The notes: generated from the sequence alone by a model not told the origin. A DNA stretch of 64,000 nt from Forficula auricularia (GCA_024734495.1 JALMQS010000828.1:2715101-2779100), one strand, 5' to 3'; shown: positions 45,151 to 55,360, counted from the first letter of the stretch. Made by a program: numbers and translations.

Positions 45151-45558
45151 GTGGAAGTAGGTGTACAGCATATTAGGTCGCGGTTCACCCCTCGGCTTAA
45201 ATAGATTCTGAGATATGGACCTGAGAAAATAGCTAATTTTAGCACTCACTCACTCATTGACAGGTCATCAAAACCTTTAGGGTACTTCCAACCATCCCAT
45301 CATCATGAAATTTCGCCTGCTAGCACAGTTTAGGACACAAACAAAGGAAAATTTCCAAAAATCCAAACTTTCTATCTTTCAACCCCTTCAAAATGGGGGG
45401 CAAAAATGAAAAATCTAGCCCGTTTGACCAAACTCAACCAAATTTTGTATACATATTCTGTGGGCCCCCAGAAGGCTAGAAACTAACCACCCAATGGGGT
45501 GGCAAAAATGAAGCCCTTTGGACCAACGGGCTTCCTCACAGCTTATAAAAAGAAGAGA

Positions 45559-45776
45559 AATCTCAACCAAAACATTCTGTGAAAAAACAGGACAAGTTCG
45601 AAAAGTTGTGAAATCTAGTGTGTAGCCAAGTTAAATTCACCAAGAATAATTAAGTTGAGAAAATAGTAGATCTCTCAACCTAATTATTCTTGGCGAATTC
45701 AACTTGGCTACACACTCAGATTTCACAACTTTTTTCGAACTTGGCCTGTTTTTTCACAGAATGTTTTGGTTGAGAT
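45559..45776. repeat. Near-perfect palindrome, 218 bp
   Basis: Arms of about 103 bp (AATCTCAACCAAAACATTCT and inverse) with a loop of about 12 bases around 45662-45673. Contains GTGTGTAGCCAAGTT on both sides. TA repeats follow. Confidence 0.9.
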
Positions 45777-45779
45777 TAT

Positions 45780-46296
45780 ATATATATATAATATAGTAAT
45801 ATATAACTTGGGGTCCGGACCCCTCCGGAACTTGATTTTCTCTCCACGGCCCTGGTTATGGGTGTCTCACAAAATAGAAAATGCCCTTTGAGTTTATTCT
45901 GTTTAATCTGGAGTTTTTTGCTTCAAAATTTTTTTCATTTTTGAACTCTTCAAAGTTATAAAGATAATCGAACCGCTAAAATTCTATTCATTGTTTTTAA
46001 TAGTAAATTCAATTTTGTGTCCTTTTAAGTTATTTTATTAAAATAAAGGCTTTATGTTTTGGTGGCCAGGCTAATGTTAAAGTTTAAATGGAATATATAT
46101 TGAAATTCCTACTATGAAATGTTCTGGACTTATTGATTCTCCCTACATATATCAACACTTGATTACTTCCCCAGAAATAGAACCCTAAAGTTTGCTTAAT
46201 AGAGAATTTAAGTTAATTAATCGAAAATTTGTGATCTAAAACAAGAATGTCAAATAGAACTGGAGAGGTTACTTGAGTTTAAAAAGTAAAGCAATA
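45780..46296. other. No gene recognised
   Basis: Contains GGGGTCCGGACCCC near 45810, part of an unassigned repeat, then AT-rich DNA. Confidence 0.4.
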
Positions 46297-46297
46297 G

Positions 46298-47422
46298 GCT
46301 GCCGATAATTTTAAATTGTAAAAAACGCCTAGTTTAATTGTATATAACTATATATAAAAAAAATAATTTTTATAAAAAAAATAAAACCGACTTCAAAAAA
46401 ATTAAATGCAACAAATAAAATAATAAGAACTCAAAAATAAAATAAAATGCACTAAAAGGTATAAAATAATTATCTAATTTAGTTACAACTATTTTATGAA
46501 TCAAACTCGACAGATTTTACTTAGTACGCTCGCTTATATAGTTTGTTTAGCACCGACTTCAAAAAGTGATTTCATGTAAATATTTCATCGTTTAGTTGTA
46601 ACTAAATTAGATAATTATTTTATACCTTTTAGTGCATTTTATTTTATTTTTGAGTTATTATTATTTTATTTGTTGCATTTAATTTTTTTGAAGTCGTTTT
46701 TTTTTTATAAAAATTATTTTTATTTTTCTCTTTTTAGTGATGTTATTAATAGTGATTTAATATTATACCTTGCATGCATCTCGTAAGAGAAAGCGTCGGG
46801 CGAATGAATCAGAAAATGATAATAAAATTAAATTCATAAATATAGAAATTCTCTAGAAACGTTTGCGGGTTTTAAATGAACTTTTTAAGATTGATTTTTT
46901 TATAAAAGATTTTATTTATTGTAATTTCGATTATTTGCTCATAAGACATTGGATATTTACGTTAATTCATCATTGATCATATCATCAGAACTTGACCAAA
47001 TTAATATGGGACCACCCCTAAGGTACCCTCTTTCCAATATAAAAAAGAATCATCGAAATCGGTTCATAAACAAAGAAGTTATGCCTGAACAAACATAGCA
47101 AAAAAGGTCCAATACCAATGTAAAAAAAACCGGAACCAATCGGAAACTAGACTGAACCCAATGCAAAAAAATCATCAAAATCGGTTCACAATTGGCAAAG
47201 ATATCAGGTAACATAGACACAAAAAAAAAATTCAGTCGGATTGAGAACCTTCTCCTTTTTTGAAGTCGGCTAATAAAGAGAAATAGATGTGGTTGTCCTC
47301 TGCTTGATGCAAATAAAGCTGACGAAAATTTTAAATTGTTAAAAACGCCTAGTTTAATTGTATATAACTATATATAAAATAAAGAGAAATCGATGTGGTT
47401 GTCCTCTGCTTGATGCAAATAA
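46298..47422. repeat. Tandem duplication of about 107 bp, first unit split by E2
   Basis: The phrases ATTTTAAATTGT, AAAAACGCCTAGTTTAATTG and TATATAACTATATATAAAA occur at 46303-46361 and 47325-47379. Each is followed (after the E2 insertion in the first) by AAAGAGAAAT and GATGTGGTTGTCCTCTGC, the family A arm. So the duplication came before E2. Confidence 0.8.
46361..47272 (+). mobile_element. GAAGTCGG repeat (family E2), copy 2
   Basis: Same order as 38500-39249: the inverted block (ACCGACTTCAAAAAAATT ... TTTTTTTGAAGTCG), TCAGAACTTGACCAAATT, AAATCGGTTCATAAACAAAG, AACCAATCGGAAAC, end TTGAAGTCGGC. It is longer by a 150-bp piece near 46770-46960. Confidence 0.75.
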
Positions 47423-47429
47423 GCATATA

Positions 47430-48250
47430 TATATACATATAGCGAATATAATTATTTTGTCAGAGACTATAGTTTCTAAAAGTAATTTTTTATCGCAAAC
47501 TTTTAAAATCAATATCCTATTTTTTATCTAGAGGAGTTATTTTTATACGAGTATATTTATTAGAAGCGACTCTTAAAAATTCTATCTAATTATTTTTTAA
47601 CTTTTTGATCTTTTGCTCGGAGTAGTTGTATAATTAATTAAATATAATTTAATGGATACACTATCCGTCATATTTAATTTATTAATTTTTCACATCTAAA
47701 TTAAAAATAGATTAACTTTCAAACGAAATGAAATAAAAAAAAAAAAGCAAGCTTTTTTTTCAACATTGCCGTATTTTTCCCACATTTGACCTTTTAATCT
47801 AATCATTTATTCAAATTTATCAGACTTTTTTACTATCAATATTGCTACGCGAATTCTATCTAACCCCTGATTATGTGTGTGTAACACTCTCTTGCCCATT
47901 TTTTCTGATTCTCCCAATCTAAGTCGAGCAACCCTCCTTGTTTACTCATCGATTTCTGGAGGGCGTCATGTCACGTGGACTTGTTCATCTTTTTATGGGA
48001 CAACACTCTTGAAACTATTGAGAATTGTTTTGACTTCCAAAATTACATAGTTCGCTTTTTAATTTCATTTTTGGCTCAATTCCATATTCTATGGTCATCA
48101 TTTTCTTCACTTATTAATTTATTAGTATCAGTTTCGTTTGAATTACATATTTTATTATTAGTACCCATTCCGTAATTACTCTCTTAACTTTTGATTCCAA
48201 TTACCCGCTACGCTCAATAGATTTTCCCTGTCTGGGCCGCAGTATTATTA
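47430..48250. other. AT-rich stretch; family A remnant at its start
   Basis: 47455-47480 has AGAGACTATAGTTTC, a truncated family A core. The rest holds no gene or repeat that I recognise. Confidence 0.45.
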
Positions 48251-48332
48251 TTATTATAAAGAGAAACAAAGATGTTCTCCTCTGCTTGATGCAAATAAAC
48301 ATACACACATATATATCTAAATTATATATCTG

Positions 48333-48378
<46 letters not shown>

Positions 48379-48385
48379 TGAGACT

Positions 48386-48430
48386 ATAGTTTCGAAGGCT
48401 TGGCCCTCATCATCAGTCTTTTTAATTATA
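48386..48430 (-). ncRNA. Hammerhead-like motif, left arm of full-length family A
   Basis: CUGAUGA, extra U, stem GAGGGC/GCCUUC (six pairs, one G-U) with loop CAA, GAA, ACUAUAGU, C. Stem I AGA before the core with UC after it. Confidence 0.65.
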
Positions 48431-48561
48431 AATGTTGTTTTTCATTGGATCAGTATCGCGTGGATATTGAAAATTTTTGAAATTTTTTCTTCTTTCTCAA
48501 CTGAATTTTTAAAAAATTTTCAATATCCACGCGATACTGATCCAATGAAAAATAATATTTA

Positions 48562-48612
48562 TAATTAAAAAGACTGATGATGAGGGCCAACTTTCGAAAC
48601 TATAGTCTCAAA
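48562..48612 (+). ncRNA. Hammerhead-like motif, right arm of full-length family A
   Basis: CUGAUGA at 48574, extra U, stem GAGGGC opposite a shortened CUUUC (one base deleted), GAA, ACUAUAGU, C. Confidence 0.5.
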
Positions 48613-48631
48613 CAAATAAATAATATAATTA

Positions 48632-48706
48632 AGTAATGGAGAGGGATTTTTATTCAGCAGAGGCTACCCATTGGCTGAATCCCTCTCCATTACTTAATTA
48701 TATACA
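48632..48706. mobile_element. Small hairpin element nested in family A
   Basis: TAATTAAGTAATGGAGAGGG and its inverse enclose about 30 bases containing ATTCAGC / GCTGAAT. About 75 bp in all. A TAATTA-like boundary may be a target duplication or part of the ends. Confidence 0.7.
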
Positions 48707-48889
48707 TATACAGCCATCAAAATTGTATCAAATAAATAATATATATATATACAGATATATAATTTCGATATATATGTGTGTATGTTTATTTGCATCAAGC
48801 AGAGGACAACCTCTTTGCTTCTCTTTGTGAATCAACAACTCTGCTACTCTCGGCAAAACAAAAACTTTTCAATTACTATTATGATACTT

Positions 48890-49420
48890 TTTTTTCCTCG
48901 AATGAAAATTTCTCAGATTTTTATGTTTTACAACCCAATTCAAATTCAAACTAGATAAAATTTTTTTAAAGGTCGCTCAAGAATTTAGAAAATCTAAAAA
49001 TAAATCAATTTTTTCTTTCCGAATATTTTTATTCTCTATATCGAAATTGTTTCTCTTCTATATAAAAAAATAACCACCTGAAAATTTCAGCTCAAAATAT
49101 AAATTTTTAAAGGTTGGTAAGAATTTTTGAAAGATTTTTTAGTGGTTTCATATTTGACAGTTTTTAACAACGACCTTTAAATATTCAAATTCAGACTTTT
49201 TTTTTAATTTCAATTTACAGCATAATGAACAAAAATAGAGAACAAGACTAAAAAAAAAAAAACTAAAAAATTTCAAAAATTTTGACTTGCCTTTAAAAAT
49301 TTATATTTTGAGTGAAATTTTCATATATAAATAAATCATTTCTGTGCAGAGAATAAAATTTTTCGAAAAGAAAAAAATATTGATTTTTGTGTATTGATAA
49401 AGATTTAACGCCGCCTGGTA
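48890..49420. other. AT-rich; diverged inverted repeat
   Basis: AAATTTTTAAAGG / CCTTTAAAAATTT-type blocks around 48960-49320, with TCAAAATATAAATTTTT and AAAAATTTATATTTTGAG, suggest a diverged foldback. No gene. Confidence 0.4.
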
Positions 49421-49520
49421 GAGGTATGCATTCAAATAGCACGTTCGGCGTTGCAGGTTGCATCATCAGGCGCCTAATATAAAAAACTACATTTTGAGCA
49501 TTACTACAATTTTCGGGCCC
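49385..49520 (-). repeat. Repeat with decayed hammerhead-like core
   Basis: On the minus strand CTGATGATGCAACC is followed by CAACGCCGAACGTGC: a CUGAUGA box, extra U, a weak stem and GAAC instead of GAAA. The surrounding text (TTAGGCGC before it) resembles insect repeats. Degenerate. Confidence 0.4.
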
Positions 49521-49524
49521 GGGA

Positions 49525-50220
49525 CTCAAAATCTGAAGTGTGCTCCTTATTATGGAATAAGTATGTGTTTTTTATGAATTGGAAAAAGTTGCTCACCTTA
49601 CGCCCTTTTTTTCTAAAATACCCCCTTAAATAAAATATCACGCTCGGGCTCGGGACCCACAGGTGCGCTTGGACCCCCATTGTGGGGCCATGCCCAACAT
49701 TGAGTAAGGGGATGTTATAAAATAATTTTAAAAAAATTCTTAAATAATTATAAATTATTTTATTAAATATAAGAGGGAAAGGGGGCTGCCAGGTGTGTGG
49801 TAATGTTATGTGGATGGCTACATCATTTTTTTTTTTTTATTATGGAGAAAAATTATTTTCATTCATTATTTATCACTCTGTTAGCTAGAACTAGATCCTC
49901 ATCATCCAATAAACCAAGAACAAAAGCCATATGAAGCTGGTTCTGGTGCGAAAACGTTTTTTTTTTCAGATTAAGTGATTAGACTGTGTGTTTTCTAGCC
50001 TCATATCTTCTGATTTAAATATGTAGAAAATCGGGGGGGGGGGGGGGGGGGGGGAATCGTATGGTCATATGCGTAGCTATCGAACGATTGTACCTAACAA
50101 ACATTATAATGAGCTGTTTGACATCCAACTTTCCACTAATTATTATCTGCACCTTTATTTTTTAACTTTTTAGCTCAAAGACTTGCTGATAAAGAAATTG
50201 GATAAAATCACTGATATTTG
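49525..50220. other. No gene; 22-G run
   Basis: CTCGGGCTCGGGACCC near 49647-49662 is part of an unassigned repeat. G x 22 lies at 50033-50054, preceded by AT-rich DNA. Confidence 0.5.
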
Positions 50221-50224
50221 CGAA

Positions 50225-50445
50225 AGACTAACTACTTTTTCATTCAATTTAAATATAAATAAATAAATAAATGTCAACAAGTTACTATAAGTTACTATAA
50301 ATTCTCTGAATGTTTTCTTATATTATTAGGAATTCTTTTATAATCTTGTATCCTGCACACGCTGTTGAAACGACAATCTTCCTTGAATGAAAAATGCTTT
50401 ATTAAATTTATTTAAACTTTATTGCCGAAAAATTATCGTATACTT
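50225..50445 (-). mobile_element. hAT-like internal region, copy 2
   Basis: Matches 26060-26270, sharing AATTCTCTGAATGTTTTCTT and TGCACACGCTGTTG. A short TTACTATAAG duplication lies at 50281-50300. The CAGGGCTG end is absent. Confidence 0.55.
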
Positions 50446-50449
50446 TTAA

Positions 50450-50790
50450 TTTCTTATGTAGAAATTCTCTGTATTGGTGTTATTGTATGTACTGAGAGTA
50501 ATTTTCTATAAGCATGGACAATTACGAATAATAACTAGAAATTAATATTCATGTCGGGGACTTTGAAAAAATGAGCTTTTGCCAAAAGAGTAAAATATCT
50601 CTTTTTATTAATTTCAACTGATAACTGGACAAGAAAGGACAATAAATATTTTTGCAATCCCATCGAGCCACCGGTTCCTTTCCGTTTCAGAAAGTCTCTT
50701 CATCTACTTTTTTTTACAATTAAAGTACCTGGAGCCACCGAGCGACGCACGGTAACCAAATTAAAAAAAAAAATACAAATATATATAGTA
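50450..50790. other. No gene recognised
   Basis: AT-rich, then GAGCGACGCACGG near 50738, probably the edge of a repeat. Confidence 0.4.
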
Positions 50791-50795
50791 CACGT

Positions 50796-50930
50796 CCCCT
50801 GGACCCCCCCCCCCCCCCGAAACCACGCACCTCGCACCACTGCACCCCTACTCCGCCCCACCCCCAGATCCCCCACAACTGCACCCCAACTCCTGCACTC
50901 CCCACATCCACCCCACTCCGCACCAAGTTT
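50796..50930. repeat. C-rich low-complexity tract
   Basis: C x 15 at 50804-50818, then about 110 bp built of CACCCC/GCACC-like words with almost no G. The opposite strand is G-rich and could form quadruplexes. The 68-codon minus frame over it is low-complexity. Confidence 0.85.
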
Positions 50931-50934
50931 TTAC

Positions 50935-51155
50935 ATTTCTAGCTTTCTAGTGGTCCACATATTATGTGTATATTTGTTTACTCGTATACCAATTTGCCTA
51001 CATTCATTTATATTGATAAACATTATAAAAAAATAAATAGGAAAATAATAATAAAGAAAAGAATTGTATAGGATCTGAAATAAAAACATAAAACTAAATA
51101 TTTGTTACCAAGTTATATAAAAAAGCCACTTCAACCACTTTATTTGCAAACACAC
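50935..51155. other. No gene recognised
   Basis: AT-rich. Confidence 0.4.
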
Positions 51156-51159
51156 CTGT

Positions 51160-51342
51160 AATGAAATTTGTCGAGGTCCAGACCTAGCCAGATCGTTTTC
51201 TCATCCTCAAAACTTGTTAATAGATTTTGTTTCATCAAAATCAGTAGAGCCGTTTTCAAAATAGAACTAAGATACAAATATATATACAAACAAATATGTA
51301 AACAATTTTTGCTCGTTTAATAAGAGTAGATAGATAGATTAC
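51160..51342 (+). repeat. RTE-like 3' end with (GATA) tail
   Basis: CATCAAAATCAGTAGAGCCG then ATATATACAAACAAATATG, GCTCGTTTAATAAGAGTAG and a GATA tandem. This closing text is typical of RTE-type LINEs and derived SINEs in insects. No coding part. Confidence 0.5.
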
Positions 51343-51344
51343 AC

Positions 51345-51918
51345 TTTGGAATTAACTGAAACTACCGAAAACTGAAATAACCTTCTATACAGTCTTCCCT
51401 TGGTAATTTTTATAATTTGATTTCAATAATCATTTACAACATAAACGGAATAAGTTGATTTAATCACCTATATATTCCCATATTATTTTAGTCTTTTCTT
51501 GTCCATATGAATAAATTTTATTATGAACTTGAGTGATTTATGCAACAGAGATACTTCTTCAAAAAGTCACTTTGTTGATATAAAATCATCTTTCTTTATT
51601 TTTAAGACACAATCTTTCAAATATTTTTCTTTTTTTCCCATGAGGAATCAGTTTAGAAGTGAAGCAGAATATTTCCAGTTTTATTTATCGTACTTTTGGG
51701 AATTTTCTCAAATTTAAGCAATTCTTCATGAAATTCAAAATGAAATTTTTTAAATAAAATATAAACAATAAATACAATTAGACTAAATAAATTGAGTAAT
51801 ATTTAACCCTCTGCACTTATCTAAAAAGTCTTAAGTTTTTTCCACAAAGAAATCATAGGAATTTAAATAAAATTATTTTTTGTTCTATATTCTCTAAATT
51901 TGTTTTGCCAAATTAGCA
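51345..51918. other. AT-rich stretch without a gene
   Basis: A 64-codon frame at 51523-51717 has no recognisable feature. Confidence 0.45.
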
Positions 51919-51920
51919 CC

Positions 51921-52356
51921 TTTTTTTTATGAAAATGATGAGAGGAGTTACACCAAAAAGGTGCAACCTCTAAAGGCCCCTCCATCGTGAAAAGAAGAAG
52001 AAAGAAATTTATGGGCTGTGTGGGGGTCGAAGGTATCTGTGGATACGGGTCTTAAATAGCTGAAGGTTATAAGTAGCGGGAAAGATGGTGGCAGGGAGCG
52101 AGTTCCAGTCTCTGGAGGTCATAGGGATAAAAGAGTTGGCGAAAGCGCTTGTTCGATTTTTCTCCAATTTGACAGCGAAGGGGTGCTGAGCGTTCGAAAA
52201 CAGCGTGTTTCTCGTAAAGAGGGCTTTGGGGGGATAATTGATTTCAGCTCGACTGAACAGACACCGTGATAGTATCTGTAGTACAGGGAAAGGGCAGAAA
52301 CGGTTCTTCGGTGAGCTAGGTAGTCGAGTGAGTTGGTTAGAGCCGGGTCTCCTATC
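51921..52356 (-). pseudogene. Jockey/CR1-like LINE, copy 4 (subfamily B)
   Basis: A-tail (T at 51921-51928), 3' UTR, then the frame SLYYRYYHGVCSVELKSIIPPK near 52215-52290 in reverse, with frameshifts below it. It is cut at 52356 next to SINE S2. Close to copy 3 at 27687-28521. Confidence 0.8.
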
Positions 52357-52377
52357 CTACAATCATATATAAAATAA

Positions 52378-52663
52378 GGCGACTGTGGGTCAGTGGATAG
52401 AGTGTCGGGTCGCTGACTTGAAGTACGCTGGTTCGAGACTGACTCTCGGCAGATCAGATATTTGCAATCGCCTCCTCTTGGAAAGCAATGGCAACCTACC
52501 AAGAGTATAATTGCCTAGTAACCTCTCCAAATTAGCCGTTCGGAACCGGCGTTAAAAAGTAGGTCCCCTATATCTGTGTAAAAACAACTAAACACACTCA
52601 GCACAGGTATATGTGGAGATGGTCCGAAACGTTAGGGAGACCTGATATGGCACTTAAAAGAAG
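52378..52663 (+). mobile_element. tRNA-derived SINE S2
   Basis: Head GGCGACTGTGGGTCAGTGG holds the pol III A-box (TGGGTCAGTGG, 52386-52396). B-box GGTTCGAGACT at 52430-52440. The core GGAAAGCAATGGCAACC is at 52480-52496. The end is near GGCACTTAAAAGAAG. Imperfect flanking repeats, AATCATATATAAAATAA and AATCAAATATAATTAAA, may be the target duplication. Confidence 0.8.
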
Positions 52664-52764
52664 AATCAAATATAATTAAAGAAATTTTATGATAGAGCGA
52701 CAGTAATAGTAAATTTCCATTAACTACTTATTTACTTGCTGTTAACAATAAATTTAAAGTTTTT

Positions 52765-52905
52765 TTGCCGAGAGTAGCAGAATCTTTATATTGAAGGAGA
52801 CAATAAAAGAATGTGTCTTCTGCTGGAATTATAAATTTTATTTATTTATAACGTTACAGCAGAAGACACACTCTTTTATTGCCTCCTTCAATAAATTTAA
52901 TATTG
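52765..52905. mobile_element. Foldback with family A end
   Basis: Starts GCCGAGAGTAGCAGA, then arms TATTGAAGGAGACAATAAAA and its inverse at 52789-52827 and 52854-52893, around an AT-rich loop. A short derivative of family A. No core. Confidence 0.7.
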
Positions 52906-53023
52906 TTTCTAAATACTAACCAACCTCGCAAATCTTAGAATAATTTCTTTAGGGTTTGTCGATCATTTCCAAAGGAATGCACCATACACGACCAACAGGC
53001 AATATTTAGAGGACTGTAAAAAT

Positions 53024-53130
53024 GCCAACAATACATAAGGTCTGAAGTGGGTCACCCATCTCAGAACAACCCGCTCCACGTTTCTGAACTTCGCTGATTA
53101 TTTGATCAAGTGATAATTTGGGAGCCAGAA
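53024..53130 (-). pseudogene. 5S rRNA-derived sequence (SINE3-like)
   Basis: Minus strand: ATCAGCGAAGTTCAG, then GAGATGGGTGACC (5S box C, 53049-53061), and GTTGGC at the end. These follow the order and spacing of the 3' two-thirds of animal 5S rRNA, with many changes. Sequence after it (to about 52985) may be SINE body. It could be a 5S pseudogene, but a 5S-derived SINE is likelier given the setting. Confidence 0.65.
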
Positions 53131-53134
53131 TTTT

Positions 53135-53355
53135 TTTTTATCTAATCGAACCGAGATCTAGATACATATAACCCAACGTCCTTTGACGTCACCGTAGACT
53201 ACATTTGAATCAAATTTTCAAACTAAAAAAAAATCAAGGAAAATCGAAAATTCCTATAATTAAACAGAGAATCATTATTTCTTTCGGGGACCAATTGTAC
53301 CTATATATTTTTAATTATGGTATATTTTTTACACAAAGCACTATAATTTAATCCT
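53135..53355. other. No gene recognised
   Basis: AT-rich. GTTCGATTAG-like text at about 53135-53150 (minus) may belong to the 5S-derived SINE. Confidence 0.35.
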
Positions 53356-53365
53356 TATGAAATCC

Positions 53366-53514
53366 CGAGGGGTGAACCGCGACCTAAAATCTTGTACACC
53401 TACTTCCACTTTCATTCCACGTAGAAGACAATAGATGACAATAGATTATCTAATGTATTCCAAAATAATTCCAAAGACGGTGTACACCCAATTCCAATCG
53501 CGGCTCACCCCTCG
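53366..53514 (-). mobile_element. MITE-1 copy (hAT-like), 149 bp
   Basis: Perfect 8-bp duplication TGAAATCC at 53358-53365 and 53515-53522. Termini CGAGGGGTGAACCGCGA and CGCGGCTCACCCCTCG. Confidence 0.95.
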
Positions 53515-53524
53515 TGAAATCCAA

Positions 53525-54190
53525 TATGTACTTGGTTTTTATATTGTCTTTAATTTTTCTTGTTTAAACAAATATAAATTTAAATTAATTATACAAAAAA
53601 AAAAACTGTTTCTTTGGGTTATTTCTTAAAATAAATTTTCTGATAATTCATACTGGCTTGTCTTTTTTAAAAGCAAAACGACTTGCCCTGTCTGAATCCA
53701 TTAATCTCCAACTCCCAGATTGGCTTGTTTCACGTCAGGGTCAATTAATAACAAAGACAACCTATCGAAGATTATTATATAATAAGTAATTCTATTTAGA
53801 ATTCATCCAGAACAACTGTTCCTAAATCACAAATAGGCTTTGCTTATTGGCCCAGTGGAATAAATAAGAAATCAATTTTTTTTTTAGAAAATATCCGTTT
53901 GAAGAATATATTATATTACCTATAAGTTCTTTTTATACTCAAAATGATAATCAAGAAAAATTCTTTTACAATTTTTAATTTTTCCAGAACCTTACTTCTA
54001 TTCTCTTAATTTACCTTAATCTAGTGGTTTTCAACCTTTCTATATCTCCAGCGTTTATAAAACACTGCCTTAATTCATTACAAATCCTTTTTCTTTTCAA
54101 GATCCTATCCGTTAAAGATCATAGATATACTATGTATTAAAAATACATCAATACAGAATATTAAATTTATCAATTCCTTTTATGAAAAAT
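53525..54190. other. No gene; a hAT-like end
   Basis: TAGTGGTTTTCAACCTTTC at 54023-54041 resembles a common hAT terminus (CAGTGGTTCTCAACC type). The partner was not found. Otherwise AT-rich. Confidence 0.4.
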
Positions 54191-54194
54191 ATTT

Positions 54195-55360
54195 TGTTTA
54201 ACCGAGATTAGCAGAACTATTGATTCAAAAAGAGATAACTACGGTTGTCGTCTGCTTAATTCAAATAAACATACACATATACCTACTTAGGGGAAAGTGG
54301 GAGAATATCGACTACTTAAGCGTTTCGCTGTTAAAAATATCAAGTATTAATCTTGGTAATAAGATGCTCAAAACGGTCAAATTGGTTGGTTACTTTATCT
54401 ATTATGAGTTTCTTCTATTGGATTTGCAAACAATCAAATGTTTTTTTATAAGGTACTTTTTTTAAAAAGGGGAAAATATGGGGTAATTTCGACCGTTTGT
54501 AGGGTAATATCGATCACGGTGGAGCGGAAAATCGACCAAGCTGTAATATTTTGAAATAAATTTAATTTTAACATTGCAACATTAGTAATGTTTATATTTA
54601 TTACGCACTTGATTTAAAATAGTTATTACCCCATACCTACCAAGTGTAAATATTAGGTTGGGTAATATCGATCACTGGAGGGTAACATCGACCAGCATGA
54701 TCGATTTTACCCGAACCAATACACTTAACATTAATTTTTTTTTTACAAAAAGTATAGATTAAAAATGAACCAAATTAGACCCAAATTATTTTAAAATATC
54801 CGCTGTATCCTAGGAACGTAAAATACAATACATTTAGAAAATATAAAAGTGTTCTTTCCTTAATAAGACCAGCACAATTTTAATAAGAAAAGTCTAGACA
54901 TCAGAAAAATTGACAACATGTAGAGAAGACGAATGATGGCACAATACTAACCATATAAATTAGGCATATACGAAGCCATCCTTCGAATGGTCTCTAAATT
55001 TCGCTCGTATGACGCCAAGTTTATGAGATTTGAAACTGGTCGATTTTGCCCGACAGTCGATATTCCCCCATTTCCCCATATTCCAAAATATAAATATGTA
55101 TATTTTTAATTTATTTGTAAGATTATATTTTGTTATGGGGCTAGCTAGTTTGCTATAACAACAAAACGAATTTTTCTATATCCAATTGGTTAATTGAACC
55201 CATGAGAAATAACAAAATATTTCTAATTAAAAGACTGATGATAAAAGTCAAACCTTCGAAACTATATTCGCAAACAAATACATTTTATATATATTTGGAA
55301 TATAAATGTATATTTTTATTCGCATCGAGCAGAGAACAACCACGGTAATTTCTCTTTAAA
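54195..55360. mobile_element. Foldback family A, split by a 788-bp element
   Basis: The left arm (CCGAGATTAGCAGAAC) runs to 54289. It resumes at 55078 with TATTCCAAAATATAAATATG. A plus-strand core at 55234-55265 (CUGAUGA, weakened stem, GAAAC, ACUAUA) is followed by the terminal arm to about 55360. Confidence 0.75.
54290..55077. mobile_element. Element with GGGGAAA termini and repeated ATCGAY motifs, 788 bp
   Basis: Inverted ends GGGGAAAGTGGGAGAATATC and, inverted, GGGGAAATGGGGGAATATC. GGGTAATATCGATCAC-like words occur in the interior at 54502, 54658 and 54677. No ORF beyond 81 codons. The superfamily is undetermined; no clear target duplication. Confidence 0.75.

Larger units (their letters stand above)
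44558..45194 (+). mobile_element. MITE-1 copy with nested element and minisatellite, 637 bp
   Basis: Perfect 8-bp duplication GCTTAAAT at 44550-44557 and 45195-45202, with the family termini CGAGGGGTGATCCGCGA and GCGGTTCACCCCTCG. Normal copies are 146-165 bp. The extra length comes from a 282-bp family A insertion and a 265-bp 20-mer array. Confidence 0.95.
44345..45545. repeat. Dispersed repeat R, copy 2, interrupted by a MITE
   Basis: Head GCGCAAAGCGTGCGCAGGCC, then TTTACACGAACCATTTC, a body to 44549, and resumption at 45203 with CACTCACTCACTCATTGACAGG. Relative of 8205-8800. Confidence 0.6.
48252..48880. mobile_element. Foldback family A, full-length palindromic copy
   Basis: Left arm from AAAGAGAAACAAAGATG and right arm to CTCTGCTACTCTCGGC then AAAACAAAAACTTTTCAATT. 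The inner arms (TGGATCAGTATCGCG and inverse) meet near 48490. The two cores face away from the centre: 48386-48430 minus and 48562-48612 plus. A TA tract (about 48336-48375) and a 74-bp nested hairpin expand it. This copy defines the whole structure. Confidence 0.85.

Noticed and set aside
44929..45176. Two overlapping open frames of 67 and 75 codons with repeated WKYLE/LGN
   Set aside because: They are translations of the 20-bp minisatellite in two frames, not genes.
50720..50926. 68-codon glycine- and tryptophan-rich minus frame
   Set aside because: By-product of the C-rich low-complexity tract.
52600..52650. CCGAAACGTTAG in SINE S2 as another hammerhead-like core
   Set aside because: No CUGANGA box or stem II at the right distance. 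Only the GAAACG word is shared.
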